Shown in pieces: positions 23,962-33,747 of a stretch of 64,000 nt of DNA. A program made the position numbers and the translations under genes. The notes below the pieces were generated by a model. It had not been told where the DNA came from. It saw only the letters and a program-made list of their open reading frames with translations, and made no database searches. The stretch comes from Bacteroidota bacterium (GTDB taxonomy: Bacteria; Bacteroidota; Ignavibacteria; Palsa-1295), in assembly GCA_021324735.1 (NCBI GenBank), contig JAJPIO010000014.1, forward strand, positions 124,001-188,000. The letters run 5' to 3'. The first letter of the stretch is position 1; each line of letters begins with the position of its first letter.

Positions 23962-25302
23962 CTATGCGCTAACAAGTTTAGCGCTTGGCTGGGGAATATC
24001 AGCTTTAACATTTCCAACCGCCGTAAGAGGATCGGCCATTAAGGTTCTGAATTTGTCAATGAGTGCAGTGCTTTGCCACCGTTGGGAAGTTGGTGCATCC
24101 TCGGCAATATTATCGACTGCTCCGTTCAGTTTGTAGAGACCTAACTCCATTCGATACTGGTCTTTCGGTCCGCGACCGAACCGGTAGCGCCAGTCGATCA
24201 TGGTAAACATTGGAAACCAGGTATAGCCAAGTACGGGCACACCTTTCTCGCGAAGTTCTTTTACCGTGCTTACGGAGGTATTGAGCCATTTAGCTCGTAA
24301 ATCATCGGAGCCGAATGCGCTCGTTTCAGTGATCATGATCGGGCACTGATAACGGTCGTAGAGGTCATGTATCATCGTTCCGAAGCCTGCGCCATCCTGC
24401 TCGTGGGCACGGTAAGCCAAGCGGCCTTTAGAGTCGATATAAAGCTGTTGCGTTGACCATTGAGGATAAAAGTTTAATCCTAATATTTCAAATGGCCTGC
24501 CACGATCGGTGATCTCTTTCACTTCATTGACGGAAATGCCATTGCGTATAAGCCAGGAAGTAAGTGGATGATCTTTTACAAGTTTGCCGGATAACAGATC
24601 GAAGCAAAGGTTATTCTTGTATGTATCTTCCACAGCCAATGCATGCAGCTCTTCGCTTGCGGCACGGCTTAGACCGGTTGCTTCCACATGCACCATCACC
24701 GAATCCGGATCGACCTCTTTAATGGCGTCGATCGTATTCTGGATGCCGCGAGCAAGTTGCAGCATAATTCGGATGTACCCGCTGTCTCCTTTAAGATAGG
24801 GTGGCCACACGCCCCGCTTTCCGCACCATATAGCATTAACGACCGGCTCGTTCAGCGGCGTATAATACCGTACCAGCGATTTATATCGCTCCGCAAAAGC
24901 CTTCGCATAGTTCGCGACGGCAACAGGATATTCCTTATTGATAAACTCTTTATAGGGCCACTGGGGACAACCATAATGCATGAGGTCGATGATCGGTATG
25001 ATACCAAGTTCTTCGACTAGATAGGGGAGCACCTGGTCTGTCCAGGACCAATCGAACTCACCTTGTTTCGGCTCTACTTTGTACCAGGGTACCCCCCATC
25101 GAAGCGTCCGAAATCCAATATCATGGGCGAGGCGCAAGTCCTCGCGCCAAAAATGATAGTGTCCCATCAGTTCGTATTCATCGAGCGAGCGGTGGCCCTT
25201 ACGCGTCTGCACGACGAATGTATTTTCCACGCCGCTGGCCCACACGAAGTCCTGAGCACGTGGGCCAAAGATATTCCTTCTTGGATCGAGCGTACCTTCC
25301 AT
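23962..25302 (-). CDS. Family 1-like glycoside hydrolase (beta-glycosidase type)
   Basis: 446 residues with the (beta/alpha)8 fold of clan GH-A. GFRTLRWGVPWYKVEPKQGEFDWSWTDQVLPYL and the acid/base motif YTPLNEP (Glu152) are as in GH1. The likely nucleophile is Glu326 in IMITETSAFG, where GH1 normally shows (I/V)TENG. The Asn-Gly after Glu is replaced by Thr-Ser, so it is a diverged relative, and GH assignment is by pattern only. There is no signal peptide, so it should act in the cytoplasm. Its ATG overlaps the GH43 stop by one base. Confidence 0.8.
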   Translation of the reverse strand: MEGTLDPRRNIFGPRAQDFVWASGVENTFVVQTRKGHRSLDEYELMGHYHFWREDLRLAHDIGFRTLRWGVPWYKVEPKQGEFDWSWTDQVLPYLVEELGIIPIIDLMHYGCPQWPYKEFINKEYPVAVANYAKAFAERYKSLVRYYTPLNEPVVNAIWCGKRGVWPPYLKGDSGYIRIMLQLARGIQNTIDAIKEVDPDSVMVHVEATGLSRAASEELHALAVEDTYKNNLCFDLLSGKLVKDHPLTSWLIRNGISVNEVKEITDRGRPFEILGLNFYPQWSTQQLYIDSKGRLAYRAHEQDGAGFGTMIHDLYDRYQCPIMITETSAFGSDDLRAKWLNTSVSTVKELREKGVPVLGYTWFPMFTMIDWRYRFGRGPKDQYRMELGLYKLNGAVDNIAEDAPTSQRWQSTALIDKFRTLMADPLTAVGNVKADIPQPSAKLVSA

Positions 25303-27080
25303 TATGCTACAAGTTCTTTGAGGCGGACCATATCGAGAGCGATCGTGCCTGTTGTATGGATCGAGATCCGCTGGTGTGTGTGTGCCGGTATCTCGCTAAA
25401 GCATGGTGTCCCCGACATTTCGATAGTAATCAAATCACCCATTTTTTTTACAAGAAGTTGCTGATAGTGCTTACGATCGAACCGTTCGGGCCATGCGATC
25501 GAGCGAACTTCTTTACCATTGTTCATGAGTGTGATCGTCTCCATTTGCAGATCGATCGCAATAGCAAGTTCTTCCGGCTTTTCACCGAACAAGAACATTA
25601 TGCTTCCGTCATCGCTTACCGATCGCCAATTGATTGCAGCCTCATAATTGTCTATTCCGAATAGGTCCTTAGCAATATGCGACACTCGTTTTGTACCGTC
25701 AATGGTCAATTCTTTATTACGGACCTCCCAATTTCCTGCCACATCCCATCCTCCCTCGACCAAAGAATCCGATTCAAAAAGCTCTTCCCATCCTCGTGTG
25801 ATCTCGATTGGCGATAGCGCAACCGGTCCATCGCACGCGATCAGCGTTAGCTTGGGAGCATGCGATAATAGAACATCGTGATGTCGGGCGTTTCCGATAT
25901 TACAGTGAAAGTCTCGAATATCGAGATCTAACGTGACTTTTTCCCATGCTTCATCACGGGTCTCTCGCTGGTCCATATTGTATTTAAATACCGTACCGGC
26001 CTCCCCATGCAGTTCAATTTTTAGCCAGGAGCCAGACGACCGCTTACACCAGAATTGCACGAGGGCCGACGAACCGATCTCAATAGTGCGGGGGGTGCTT
26101 TCTTCTAAAACTGATTCAGTGCCAACTTCACCGCCAATTCTTCGTGGCTGATTGGGGTCTGCTTCCAGACCTGTAGTGGGTCCTCGAACCAAAAGATCGC
26201 TTCCGATCCAATCCATGCGGTCGATCGCTAAGACGCGTTCGCCCTCGTGCCATAGATGATAGATGCAAAATATTTCTCGATTATCAGGGCCGCGAATGAC
26301 CGAGTTATGTCCGGGGCCAATGACTTTACCTGGTATTGTTCGCAAGATCGGCAAAACTTTCGCACCGTCCGCATACTGCTCCCATTCATGTCCTGGTTTG
26401 ATATTATCACTGCGCGCATAACTCACACCATACGTCAGGTTTTGCCAGTTACCTCCCGAAAACATTTCGTAATAGAGCCCTTTGCGCTTTACGACGAACG
26501 GTCCTTCAACAGTATGCCATTTTACGCCTCCTTTCGACGTACGAACGGGATCATAGACTTGCCATTCATATCGCGCGCGGGTTACCGGCTCCGGCTTGCC
26601 TTCGAGCGTATGCTCGTTTAACATTCGGTCGATAACCGTACCAGTACCAATATGCGTATGAGTAAGAAAATCGGTGGCGTAAAACATGTAACGCTTGCCA
26701 TCATCATCAATAAAGACGTGGGGGTCGATCGCAAACGGTTCGTTGGTAAGCTGCACACCCGCGTCTTCAAACGGCCCCTCGGGTTTTGACGAGCGAGCGA
26801 GCCGTATATGCATGGTCTCTTCATTTCCCACGCTATAATAGAGGAAGAACATGCCGTTGTCGTAGGTCACCTCGGGCGCCCAGTAGCAGGGATGCCCCCC
26901 TTCGATCGGCATCATTGCACTACCGATGTATTGCCAATGGATGAGGTCGTGGGAATAAAGCACACCAAAGACGCCGCCATCCGGCTGAAACCCGGTCGAG
27001 TAGCCCCAATAGCCATTCCACCATTTTAAGACGAACGGATCGGGAAAGCTCTTCTGGTAGACTGGATTCTGATATGGCAT
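25302..27080 (-). CDS. Glycoside hydrolase family 43-like enzyme with C-terminal sandwich domain
   Basis: About 592 residues from the ATG at 27080 (MPYQNPVYQKSFPDPFVL); the frame is open back to 27233 but that stretch is not family-like. The five-bladed propeller residues are the Asp base (D14, in FPDPF), CYWAPEV, the Asp of IDPHVF (D119) and the Glu acid in VEGPFVV (E192). A jelly-roll/laminin-like region follows (~residues 340-590: WCKRSSGSWLKIELHGE ... DNYEAAINWRS). Such enzymes release arabinose or xylose residues from plant-type glycans. No signal peptide is seen, so oligosaccharides would be cleaved inside the cell. It is translationally coupled to the GH1-like gene. Confidence 0.86.
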   Translation of the reverse strand: MPYQNPVYQKSFPDPFVLKWWNGYWGYSTGFQPDGGVFGVLYSHDLIHWQYIGSAMMPIEGGHPCYWAPEVTYDNGMFFLYYSVGNEETMHIRLARSSKPEGPFEDAGVQLTNEPFAIDPHVFIDDDGKRYMFYATDFLTHTHIGTGTVIDRMLNEHTLEGKPEPVTRARYEWQVYDPVRTSKGGVKWHTVEGPFVVKRKGLYYEMFSGGNWQNLTYGVSYARSDNIKPGHEWEQYADGAKVLPILRTIPGKVIGPGHNSVIRGPDNREIFCIYHLWHEGERVLAIDRMDWIGSDLLVRGPTTGLEADPNQPRRIGGEVGTESVLEESTPRTIEIGSSALVQFWCKRSSGSWLKIELHGEAGTVFKYNMDQRETRDEAWEKVTLDLDIRDFHCNIGNARHHDVLLSHAPKLTLIACDGPVALSPIEITRGWEELFESDSLVEGGWDVAGNWEVRNKELTIDGTKRVSHIAKDLFGIDNYEAAINWRSVSDDGSIMFLFGEKPEELAIAIDLQMETITLMNNGKEVRSIAWPERFDRKHYQQLLVKKMGDLITIEMSGTPCFSEIPAHTHQRISIHTTGTIALDMVRLKELVA

Positions 27081-27200
27081 TTTAAAATCGCGACCTCGAC
27101 AGTTAGGCGGCCTTACGTTCAAAGCATAAGCGAACGCTGTTCCATGCGAAGCTAATAGAAGCGGGGTTTTGGTATCCGGCCGCATTTCATACAATCTTCG

Positions 27201-27208
27201 TATTTTTG
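27201..27208 (+). promoter_or_regulatory. Possible -7 element (TATTTTTG) before a lipoprotein gene
   Basis: TATTTTTG fits TAnnTTTG, 53 bases before the ATG at 27262. No TTG stands at the usual distance upstream. It is only a half match. Confidence 0.35.
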
Positions 27209-27261
27209 CCAAAGGCAAATCTCGCATCGTCATAGGAGAATTTGGTCATAGGAGAAGTTGA

Positions 27262-28071
27262 ATGCAGAAATTTTGGACTCTCACACTTTTCTCATTACTG
27301 GTGATCGGGCTCGTTTCTTTCGGGCTTGTATCTTGCGGAAAACGTTCGGAGCAGACCAGTGTCGATACTACCCAACACGTGGAAATTATTCCGGCACCGG
27401 AATCCAAGTATCCCGATGTTAAACTGACGATCGTCTCTCCGCGCGAAGGACAGGAGTTAAAGGACGTCAAGGACTCGGTACTGGTTGTGATGCAGGTTTC
27501 CGGTACGGAGCTTGGCGTGCATACTGATAACGACAGTACCAAAGGCATTGCTTATTCCAAGCAAGGGCAGCACGTTCACGTCATCGTAGATGATAAGCCC
27601 TACATGGCCAACTATAAGAACGGCCAGCCGTTCAACATTGGCGTATTAACACCCGGCATGCACACCCTTCGTGCCTTCCCATCGTTTTCATGGCACGAGA
27701 GTATTAAGTCTCCCGGTGCTTTTGCGACGCGGACCTTTTACGTAGGTACTGCAACGCACACGAACTCTGCGAATAATCTTAGCGGCCCCTTGCTAACCTA
27801 TTCTCGGCCGAAAGGAGAATACTCGGTCGCCGACGCTGCAAAAGTGTTGCTCGATTTTTATATTTCAAATGCTGAGTTAGGACCGAACTCTTATAAGGTG
27901 CGACCCTGGATCGATGGCAAACAATTGCAGGATATTACGAAATGGCAAGCTTATTATATTACTGGATTGGGACCGGGCACGCATAATATCAAGTTGCAAC
28001 TCATTGCACCGGATGGCAGTGTTGTTCCAGGACCATATAATAGCCCAAGTACTGAAATTACTATTAAATAA
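27262..28071 (+). CDS. Lipoprotein with Ig-like domains, function unknown
   Basis: 269 residues: signal peptide ending in a lipobox (FGLVSC, Cys25), then beta-rich sequence. VKLTIVSPREGQELKDVKDSVLVVMQVSGTELG and KVRPWIDGKQLQDITKWQAYYITGLGPGTHNIKLQLIAPDGSVVPGPYNSPSTEITIK look like two Ig-like/fibronectin-like halves separated by HVHVIVDDKPYMANYKNG. No catalytic motif is seen. It is divergent from the GH43 gene and lies 137 bases upstream of the cyclophilin gene on the same strand. Binding of ligand or partner is the likely role, without further support. Confidence 0.8.
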   Translation: MQKFWTLTLFSLLVIGLVSFGLVSCGKRSEQTSVDTTQHVEIIPAPESKYPDVKLTIVSPREGQELKDVKDSVLVVMQVSGTELGVHTDNDSTKGIAYSKQGQHVHVIVDDKPYMANYKNGQPFNIGVLTPGMHTLRAFPSFSWHESIKSPGAFATRTFYVGTATHTNSANNLSGPLLTYSRPKGEYSVADAAKVLLDFYISNAELGPNSYKVRPWIDGKQLQDITKWQAYYITGLGPGTHNIKLQLIAPDGSVVPGPYNSPSTEITIK

Positions 28072-28208
28072 CGCCTGCATAGTCTTAAGCTGAAGGGGAA
28101 CTGAACGGGGCGTTTCGGCTTATCTACAACGCTAATTTTTAGGCGGGCCAGTAGAGCGAGCTGCCGCCGGAAAACAGTTTTCTCGTTCGAATTCGAGCCA
28201 TTTTTAGA

Positions 28209-28880
28209 ATGCAAAAGACCCTTAGAATTTCTTTGGCGCTTGCGGCGGGCCTTCTGTGCTTCGTCGGAGCAGTTTCCATCACTAACGCTTCACACATTAT
28301 GGGCACCAGCCCCTACAAACCGCCGATCACCGGTACCAAACTCGACCAGTACACTGCACATCCAAAGCGGCACTTGGTCATCGTTACGAAGGAAGGAACG
28401 ATTAAGCTCCAGCTTTTCGAAAAAGCCGCTCCGAATCACGTCGCAAATATAATCGACCTTGCAAAGAGCCACTTTTACGATTCCACCTATTTTCATCGCG
28501 TCATTCCTGGCTTTATGATCCAGGGTGGCGATCCGAACACGAAGGATAACGATTTCTCGAATGATGGAATGGGTGGCAACGGCAATAAGCATGTCAATGC
28601 CGAGTTCAATGATGTTCATCATGCTCGCGGAATTCTATCGATGGCTCGCGCTCAGGATCCAAATTCTGCTTCATCTCAATTCTTCATTTGTCAGGCAGAT
28701 GCTGGATTTTTAGATCATCAATACACCGCATTCGGACAAGTCATTGAAGGAATAGATGTTGTTGATAAGATCGTAAATCTACCCGATGTCACGACCCGCT
28801 CAACTGCTGAGATTCAGCGTGGCGGTACCAATCCTGGACGTGCTGCAGAAATCCTGAAAATGTACGTCGAGAACGACTAA
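28209..28880 (+). CDS. Exported cyclophilin-type peptidyl-prolyl isomerase
   Basis: 223 residues. An N-terminal hydrophobic signal sequence (MQKTLRISLALAAGLLCFVGAVSITNAS) should export it. The cyclophilin core reads HLVIVTKEGTIKLQLFEKAAPNHVANIIDLAK, FHRVIPGFMIQGGDP, NAEFNDVHHARGILSMARAQDPNSASSQFFICQ and YTAFGQVIEGIDVVDKI. The R-x(5)-Q segment (FHRVIPGFMIQGGDP) carries the catalytic Arg and the binding Gln. It would speed proline cis/trans isomerisation of exported proteins, useful for beta-rich surface proteins. A hairpin terminator lies just downstream. Confidence 0.92.
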   Translation: MQKTLRISLALAAGLLCFVGAVSITNASHIMGTSPYKPPITGTKLDQYTAHPKRHLVIVTKEGTIKLQLFEKAAPNHVANIIDLAKSHFYDSTYFHRVIPGFMIQGGDPNTKDNDFSNDGMGGNGNKHVNAEFNDVHHARGILSMARAQDPNSASSQFFICQADAGFLDHQYTAFGQVIEGIDVVDKIVNLPDVTTRSTAEIQRGGTNPGRAAEILKMYVEND

Positions 28881-28902
28881 TACCGAGTTCTCTTATGTTT
28901 GC

Positions 28903-28930
28903 AAGGCCGCAGCACCCTGCGGCCTTTTTT
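28903..28930 (+). terminator. Rho-independent terminator between cyclophilin and endonuclease IV genes
   Basis: AAGGCCGCAG (28903-28912) pairs perfectly with CTGCGGCCTT (28917-28926), followed by TTTT up to 28930. It starts 23 bases after the cyclophilin stop. The ATG of the endonuclease gene follows at 28931 with no space between. Confidence 0.85.
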
Positions 28931-29818
28931 ATGTCAGCAAGTAAAACTTCGAAGTCAAAAGTCACAGAGCCACTTCTTGGCGCGCACGTCTCGACCGCCG
29001 GTGGTATTATCACAGCGTTCGAGAGGGCAGAGAAACTTGGCATTAATACCTTCCAGCTCTTCGTCAAGAATAATAAACAATGGTTTGCGCCGCAAGCCCT
29101 GACCGAAGAGGAAATCCAAGCGTTTTGCAACCGGCGAAAAGAATGGGGTGCCGGACCGTTGGTCGCACACGCCTGCTATTTACTTAATCTCGGTTCTTCC
29201 GATGCGAAGATCCAGGAGACATCTCGGCAGAGCTTTTTGAAAGAACTCGAACGGGCAAATTCCGTGGGCGTCGATTATTTTGTCTTTCATCCTGGCTCAC
29301 ACAATAGTAAGGGCGAACGCTCAGCCATCGAGAATATTGCGAAAGCACTGAACTGGATTCACGAACGAACGCCGGTCTACAAGACAAAATCCGTTCTGGA
29401 GATCACCGCCGGACAGGGCTCAGCCGTTGGTAACCGTTTTGAGCATTTAGAAGAGATCATATCGCTGGTCGATGATGCCGATCGTGTTGCGGTATGTCTC
29501 GATACGTGCCACATGTTCGCTGCCGGCTATGATATTCGTGATGCGGAATCATGGGAGAGGTCGTTCGAAGAATTTGATTCAAGGATCGGCTTTAAGAAGC
29601 TTGTATGCGTTCATACCAACGATTCGAAAAAGCCGCTCGGTAGCCGAGTAGATAGGCACGAGCACATAGGCAAAGGAGCGATCGGTATTGGCGGCTTCCG
29701 CTTGCTGATGAATGATAAGCGATTTGAGAAAATCCCCAAGATACTCGAGACGCCGAAGGACGCGCAAATGACCGAAGACTATGAGAACCTGGCAATATTG
29801 CGTGGACTTATAGAGTAA
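28931..29818 (+). CDS. nfo: Endonuclease IV (AP endonuclease)
   Basis: About 295 residues of the class II AP endonuclease family, a zinc TIM-barrel enzyme that cuts 5' of abasic sites. Visible blocks: LLGAHVSTAGGI, FVFHPGSHNSKG, VLEITAGQGSAVGNRFEHL, VCLDTCHMFAAGYDI and VHTNDSKKPLGSRVDRHEHIGKGAIG, with the metal-binding His/Asp/Glu residues in place. I prefer the ATG at 28931. The frame is open back to 28895, but that part would encode the terminator hairpin. No Shine-Dalgarno sequence can fit between terminator and ATG, so expression may depend on read-through or leaderless initiation. Confidence 0.93.
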   Translation: MSASKTSKSKVTEPLLGAHVSTAGGIITAFERAEKLGINTFQLFVKNNKQWFAPQALTEEEIQAFCNRRKEWGAGPLVAHACYLLNLGSSDAKIQETSRQSFLKELERANSVGVDYFVFHPGSHNSKGERSAIENIAKALNWIHERTPVYKTKSVLEITAGQGSAVGNRFEHLEEIISLVDDADRVAVCLDTCHMFAAGYDIRDAESWERSFEEFDSRIGFKKLVCVHTNDSKKPLGSRVDRHEHIGKGAIGIGGFRLLMNDKRFEKIPKILETPKDAQMTEDYENLAILRGLIE

Positions 29819-29927
29819 GATGGCATTTTTGATTATGGCCTCCTGTTTTTGAAAAGTATCCTAAAAATCGTCCATTCGGAATGGCACAATTATGAGCTTA
29901 GAATCGGCGTAATCCTGGTTTTAATTG

Positions 29928-30377
29928 ATGTTAACGGAATTCAGTCACGTCTTTGCCTTTGTCATCCTCGCGATCATATTTATCGCGGGTGGCCTTGTGA
30001 CGAGCAAATTGCTTCGACCGAAAAATCCGAATAAGCTCAAACTTGCTTCGTATGAATGTGGTGAGGATGCGATCGGTGGATCGTGGGTGAAGTTCAACAT
30101 CCGATATTACGTTGTTGCGCTCATCTTTATTCTATTCGATGTAGAGATCTTGTTTCTCTTTCCGTGGGCATTGGTATTTAAACCGATGGGGTGGCTTGCG
30201 GTAGCGGAAATGTTTACGTTCATCGGAATCCTTGTCGTTGGCTACATTTACGTTTGGGCAAAAGGTGACCTCGACTGGGCACGGCCCAAACCGTTCGTTG
30301 CACGCCTTCAGGATGTCGTTCAGGTAAATACGCTTAAGGTAACCGTTGGAAGCGAAGAGTTGGAGAGCGTGGGTTAG
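29928..30377 (+). CDS. nuoA: NADH-quinone oxidoreductase subunit A
   Basis: About 149 residues from the ATG at 29928; a TTG just before it adds one residue. Three transmembrane segments and the conserved [43 protein letters not shown] identify complex I subunit NuoA/NDUFA-ND3, part of the membrane arm near the quinone site. The C-terminal tail after FVARLQ is longer than usual. First gene of the nuo operon. NuoB starts 44 bases downstream. Confidence 0.95.
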   Translation: MLTEFSHVFAFVILAIIFIAGGLVTSKLLRPKNPNKLKLASYECGEDAIGGSWVKFNIRYYVVALIFILFDVEILFLFPWALVFKPMGWLAVAEMFTFIGILVVGYIYVWAKGDLDWARPKPFVARLQDVVQVNTLKVTVGSEELESVG

Positions 30378-30421
30378 GTATAGTCAGCTCTTCTATTTCA
30401 TTCTTATTATTAATTAGCACT

Positions 30422-30922
30422 TTGGGCTTTTTAGATAATCTCGATAAGACCGGCGAGGGCAGCGTGCTGGTAACGAGTGTCGATACGCTCTTTAATTGGG
30501 CTCGCCTTTCGAGCTTATGGCAAATGAGCTTCGGATTGGCCTGTTGCGCTATTGAAATGATGTCGACCGCCGCTTCGCATTACGACATGATGCGCTTCGG
30601 CGTTATTCCGCGCCCGAGCCCGCGGCAATCCGACGTGATCATCATTTCGGGTACGGTCACGCTGAAGATGGCGACGCGTATCAAGATGCTCTACGAACAG
30701 ATGGCCGATCCTAAGTATGTGATCTCTATGGGTAACTGCTCGAACTGCGGTGGCCCGTATTGGGAGTATGGTTACCATGTCTTGCGTGGTGTCGATCGGA
30801 TCATACCGGTTGATGTTTATGTGCCGGGATGTCCGCCACGCCCGGAAGCATTACTCGAAGGATTGATGCGATTGCAAGAGAAGGTGCGCGAACAGGGAAA
30901 GGCGGTCGATCTCGAAGTATGA
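30422..30922 (+). CDS. nuoB: NADH-quinone oxidoreductase subunit B
   Basis: 166 residues from a TTG start. The N2 [4Fe-4S] cluster cysteines are present: C41 and C42 in [10 protein letters not shown], the Cys of [16 protein letters not shown] and that of [13 protein letters not shown]. The protein sits at the junction of peripheral and membrane arms and passes electrons to quinone. The stop overlaps the nuoC ATG (ATGA, 30919-30922), so nuoB and nuoC are translationally coupled. Confidence 0.95.
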   Translation: MGFLDNLDKTGEGSVLVTSVDTLFNWARLSSLWQMSFGLACCAIEMMSTAASHYDMMRFGVIPRPSPRQSDVIIISGTVTLKMATRIKMLYEQMADPKYVISMGNCSNCGGPYWEYGYHVLRGVDRIIPVDVYVPGCPPRPEALLEGLMRLQEKVREQGKAVDLEV

Positions 30923-31422
30923 CACATTCGGAGATTATTGTCCTCTTACGTTCCAGGTTTGGGGATGCTATCGGCCAGTGGCATGACATGTCGAGCGATA
31001 ATGCCTATCAGCGTCAAATGGGGTCGTACCTCGATGTTACCGAGCCGGGAGTAATACAAAAGCTTGCTTTTTTTCTCCGCGACGAGAAGGGACTCGAGTT
31101 TAACAATCTCATCTTACTTTCGACGCTGGATAATAGTGATGGCTCTCTTTCTGTCGTTTATCATGTGGAGTCCACTCAATATCAGCATGAATTGACGTTT
31201 AAGGTAACATTGCCACGAGATAACGCAAAGGTGCCTACAGTATGTACTGTATGGTCACATGCAAATTGGCACGAACGCGAAGCATGGGACATGATGGGAA
31301 TTCGCTTCGAAGGGCATCCGGACCACCGCCGAATATTATTAGAGGAAGATTACCCTGGGCATCCATTGCGGAAAGATTTCAGAGAACCTGATTTTTACCA
31401 CGGCATGAAGGTGCCATATTAA
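30919..31422 (+). CDS. nuoC: NADH-quinone oxidoreductase subunit C
   Basis: 167 residues from the ATG overlapping the nuoB stop. An earlier start at 30829 would read into nuoB and is not family-like. The stretch [96 protein letters not shown] is the 30-kDa subunit signature. It docks next to NuoD. NuoD starts 13 bases downstream as a separate gene, not fused to nuoC. Confidence 0.95.
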   Translation: MTHSEIIVLLRSRFGDAIGQWHDMSSDNAYQRQMGSYLDVTEPGVIQKLAFFLRDEKGLEFNNLILLSTLDNSDGSLSVVYHVESTQYQHELTFKVTLPRDNAKVPTVCTVWSHANWHEREAWDMMGIRFEGHPDHRRILLEEDYPGHPLRKDFREPDFYHGMKVPY

Positions 31423-31435
31423 AGCCTATCCTGCC

Positions 31436-32644
31436 GTGCCTGAAATACTCGAACGCCGAACGATAATCCACAGCACTCTCCATACTAGTGCGCCCATCCA
31501 GGAGCCAGAGATGGTAGAGCCGAGGCGATTGCACACGGAGGAAATGGTGCTCAATGTCGGCCCGCAGCATCCCTCGACGCATGGGGTCCTTCGTTTGGAA
31601 GTAATCCTGGATGGTGAGCTTGTCGTCGATGTCATCCCGCATATCGGTTACCTGCACCGTTGCTTTGAAAAGCATGCCGAGCATATGACCTATCCGCAGG
31701 TCATTCCGTATGTCGATCGTATGGATTATATCGCCGCGATGTCGGGCGAGCATGGCTATGTTACGGCAGTCGAGCGGATGATGAATATCGAAGTGCCGGA
31801 GAAAGTCGAATATATCCGAGTACTCTTCGCTGAACTTCAACGTATCGCTTCGCACTCGATCGCTATTGGCACCTACGGGTTGGATGCCGGTGCCTTTACG
31901 CCGTTCCTCTATCTCTTTCGAGATCGCGAAACAATACTCGAAATGTTCGAAAAGACCTGCGGTGCGCGCTTCCTGTATAATTATATGTGGATCGGCGGAC
32001 TTTCGCACGATCTGCATCCGGATGTGCTGCCGATGTGTCGCGAATTTGTGAAACAAAGCCGAGCAACACATAAAGAGATCAACAATCTTCTGACGTTCAA
32101 CCACATTTTTATGGAGCGAACGGCGGGCATCGGCGTGCTCGATCCGCAGGTCGCTATTAATGGTGGCGCCTCGGGGCCCATGCTCCGCGCCTGCGGAGTT
32201 AAATGGGATGTGCGTAAGAACGATCCTTATTCGATCTACGACCGGTTCGATTTCGATGTTGCCGTGGGTTCGAGCGAATATGCAACGCTGGGCGACTCGT
32301 TCAATCGACATTGGGTGCGTATGCAGGAGTGGGAACAGTCGCTTAACATTATTGAGCAGATATTGGAGCAGTATCCGATAAACGATACAACAGATGTGCA
32401 ATCAGCTATACCGAAGCGCATTAAGCCGGACGGCGAGATCTATTCGCGGACCGAAACGCCTCGAGGTGAACTTGGATTTTATATCGTAGGCAAAGGGGAT
32501 GTTAAACCGTGGCGTGTGAAACCACGCTCGCCAGCGTTCTCGAATCTTAGTCTGCTGCCACTTATTTCTCGTGGCTATCTTATTGCCGATCTCATTGTGA
32601 TCCTGGGCTCGATCGATATCGTATTAGGAGAGATCGATAGATAA
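31436..32644 (+). CDS. nuoD: NADH-quinone oxidoreductase subunit D
   Basis: 402 residues, 49-kDa subunit, forming the quinone-binding cavity with NuoB. Marks: [102 protein letters not shown] and the C-terminal [36 protein letters not shown] use the GTG at 31436; an ATG at 31511 is a shorter alternative. The stop overlaps the nuoH start. The genes nuoE, F and G that usually follow are absent here. Confidence 0.95.
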   Translation: MPEILERRTIIHSTLHTSAPIQEPEMVEPRRLHTEEMVLNVGPQHPSTHGVLRLEVILDGELVVDVIPHIGYLHRCFEKHAEHMTYPQVIPYVDRMDYIAAMSGEHGYVTAVERMMNIEVPEKVEYIRVLFAELQRIASHSIAIGTYGLDAGAFTPFLYLFRDRETILEMFEKTCGARFLYNYMWIGGLSHDLHPDVLPMCREFVKQSRATHKEINNLLTFNHIFMERTAGIGVLDPQVAINGGASGPMLRACGVKWDVRKNDPYSIYDRFDFDVAVGSSEYATLGDSFNRHWVRMQEWEQSLNIIEQILEQYPINDTTDVQSAIPKRIKPDGEIYSRTETPRGELGFYIVGKGDVKPWRVKPRSPAFSNLSLLPLISRGYLIADLIVILGSIDIVLGEIDR

Positions 32645-33735
32645 TGCAAATATTGCAAGCAATCTACGAATTCTTTGCCGGCCTCTTGAAGCCCGGCATG
32701 CTATCGCTGCTTCTCTCGATCCTGGTATATGCTGCGATCCCTCTTGTTTTTATTCTTCTCTACGCTCTTGTGGCGATTCTGGGCGAGATGAAAATATCAG
32801 CATGGTTACAGGACCGTCTTGGCCCGATGCGAACGGGGCCGAAAGGTACGCTCCAACCCATTGCCGATATTATGAAGCTTCTCCAAAAAGAAGATACCAC
32901 TCCAACTGCGGCGGACCGAACGCTGTATCAACTTGCACCCTGGGTGATCTTTATTGGTGCTTATGCGGCTTTTGCGGTATTGCCGTTCTCTGCGGTCTAC
33001 ATCGGTGCACGTATCAATACCGGCGTCTTCTACATATTGAGCATTGGCTCGCTTACTGTAGTATCGATACTACTGGCGGGATGGGGATCGAATAATAAGT
33101 ATTCGCTTATTGGCGCCATGCGTTCGGTCGCACAGATCATCTCTTACGAAATTCCTGTTGCGCTTGCCGTCCTTACGGTTGTATTAGTGGCAGGCTCGAT
33201 GGACCTGCAAACGATCGCTAATCTTCAGGGGGGTGGGATTCAAAACTGGTTCTTATTTGGGGGGCCTAAGCGCATCGCTGGTTTTGGTGGAAGCATGAAC
33301 ATTGTGCTGACCCCTGTAATGTTGATCGCGTTCGCGATCTATTTTGTCGGATCGCTTGCGGAGACCAATCGGGTGCCGTTCGATGTGCCCGAGGCCGAGT
33401 CCGAACTGGTTGCGGGCTATCATACCGAATACAGCGGAATGAAATTCGCTATTTTCTTCCTTGCAGAGTATGCCAGCATGTTTGCGGTCGGTTCTATCGC
33501 GGCTACCTTATTCTTAGGTGGCTGGCAATCGCCGTTCGGTTATACATCGGCTACAATAGGGATTTTCTGGTTCATTCTTAAAGGCCTGGCGTTTGTTTTT
33601 GTACAAATGTGGATCCGCTGGACGCTTCCTCGCCTGCGGGTCGATCAGGTCATGAATGTATGCTGGAAAGTGCTGATACCCTTCGGGCTTGTTGCCGTTG
33701 TTGCTGCCAGCGTTCTTACAGTTGCACTGAAGTAA
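32644..33735 (+). CDS. nuoH: NADH-quinone oxidoreductase subunit H
   Basis: 363 residues with about eight transmembrane helices; the subunit joins the quinone chamber to the membrane arm. Family marks: [73 protein letters not shown] and [27 protein letters not shown]. An extra stretch (~residues 195-225: [25 protein letters not shown]) is Gly-rich and variable. ATG overlaps the nuoD stop by one base. Confidence 0.95.
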   Translation: MQILQAIYEFFAGLLKPGMLSLLLSILVYAAIPLVFILLYALVAILGEMKISAWLQDRLGPMRTGPKGTLQPIADIMKLLQKEDTTPTAADRTLYQLAPWVIFIGAYAAFAVLPFSAVYIGARINTGVFYILSIGSLTVVSILLAGWGSNNKYSLIGAMRSVAQIISYEIPVALAVLTVVLVAGSMDLQTIANLQGGGIQNWFLFGGPKRIAGFGGSMNIVLTPVMLIAFAIYFVGSLAETNRVPFDVPEAESELVAGYHTEYSGMKFAIFFLAEYASMFAVGSIAATLFLGGWQSPFGYTSATIGIFWFILKGLAFVFVQMWIRWTLPRLRVDQVMNVCWKVLIPFGLVAVVAASVLTVALK

Positions 33736-33747
33736 AACTCGCTCACA

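Noticed and set aside
28895-28930. Longer start for endonuclease IV
   Set aside because: This part is the cyclophilin terminator hairpin; the family begins at about LLGAHVSTAGG, close after the ATG at 28931.
30829-30918. N-terminal extension of NuoC
   Set aside because: It lies inside nuoB and the NuoC family begins at the ATG overlapping the nuoB stop.
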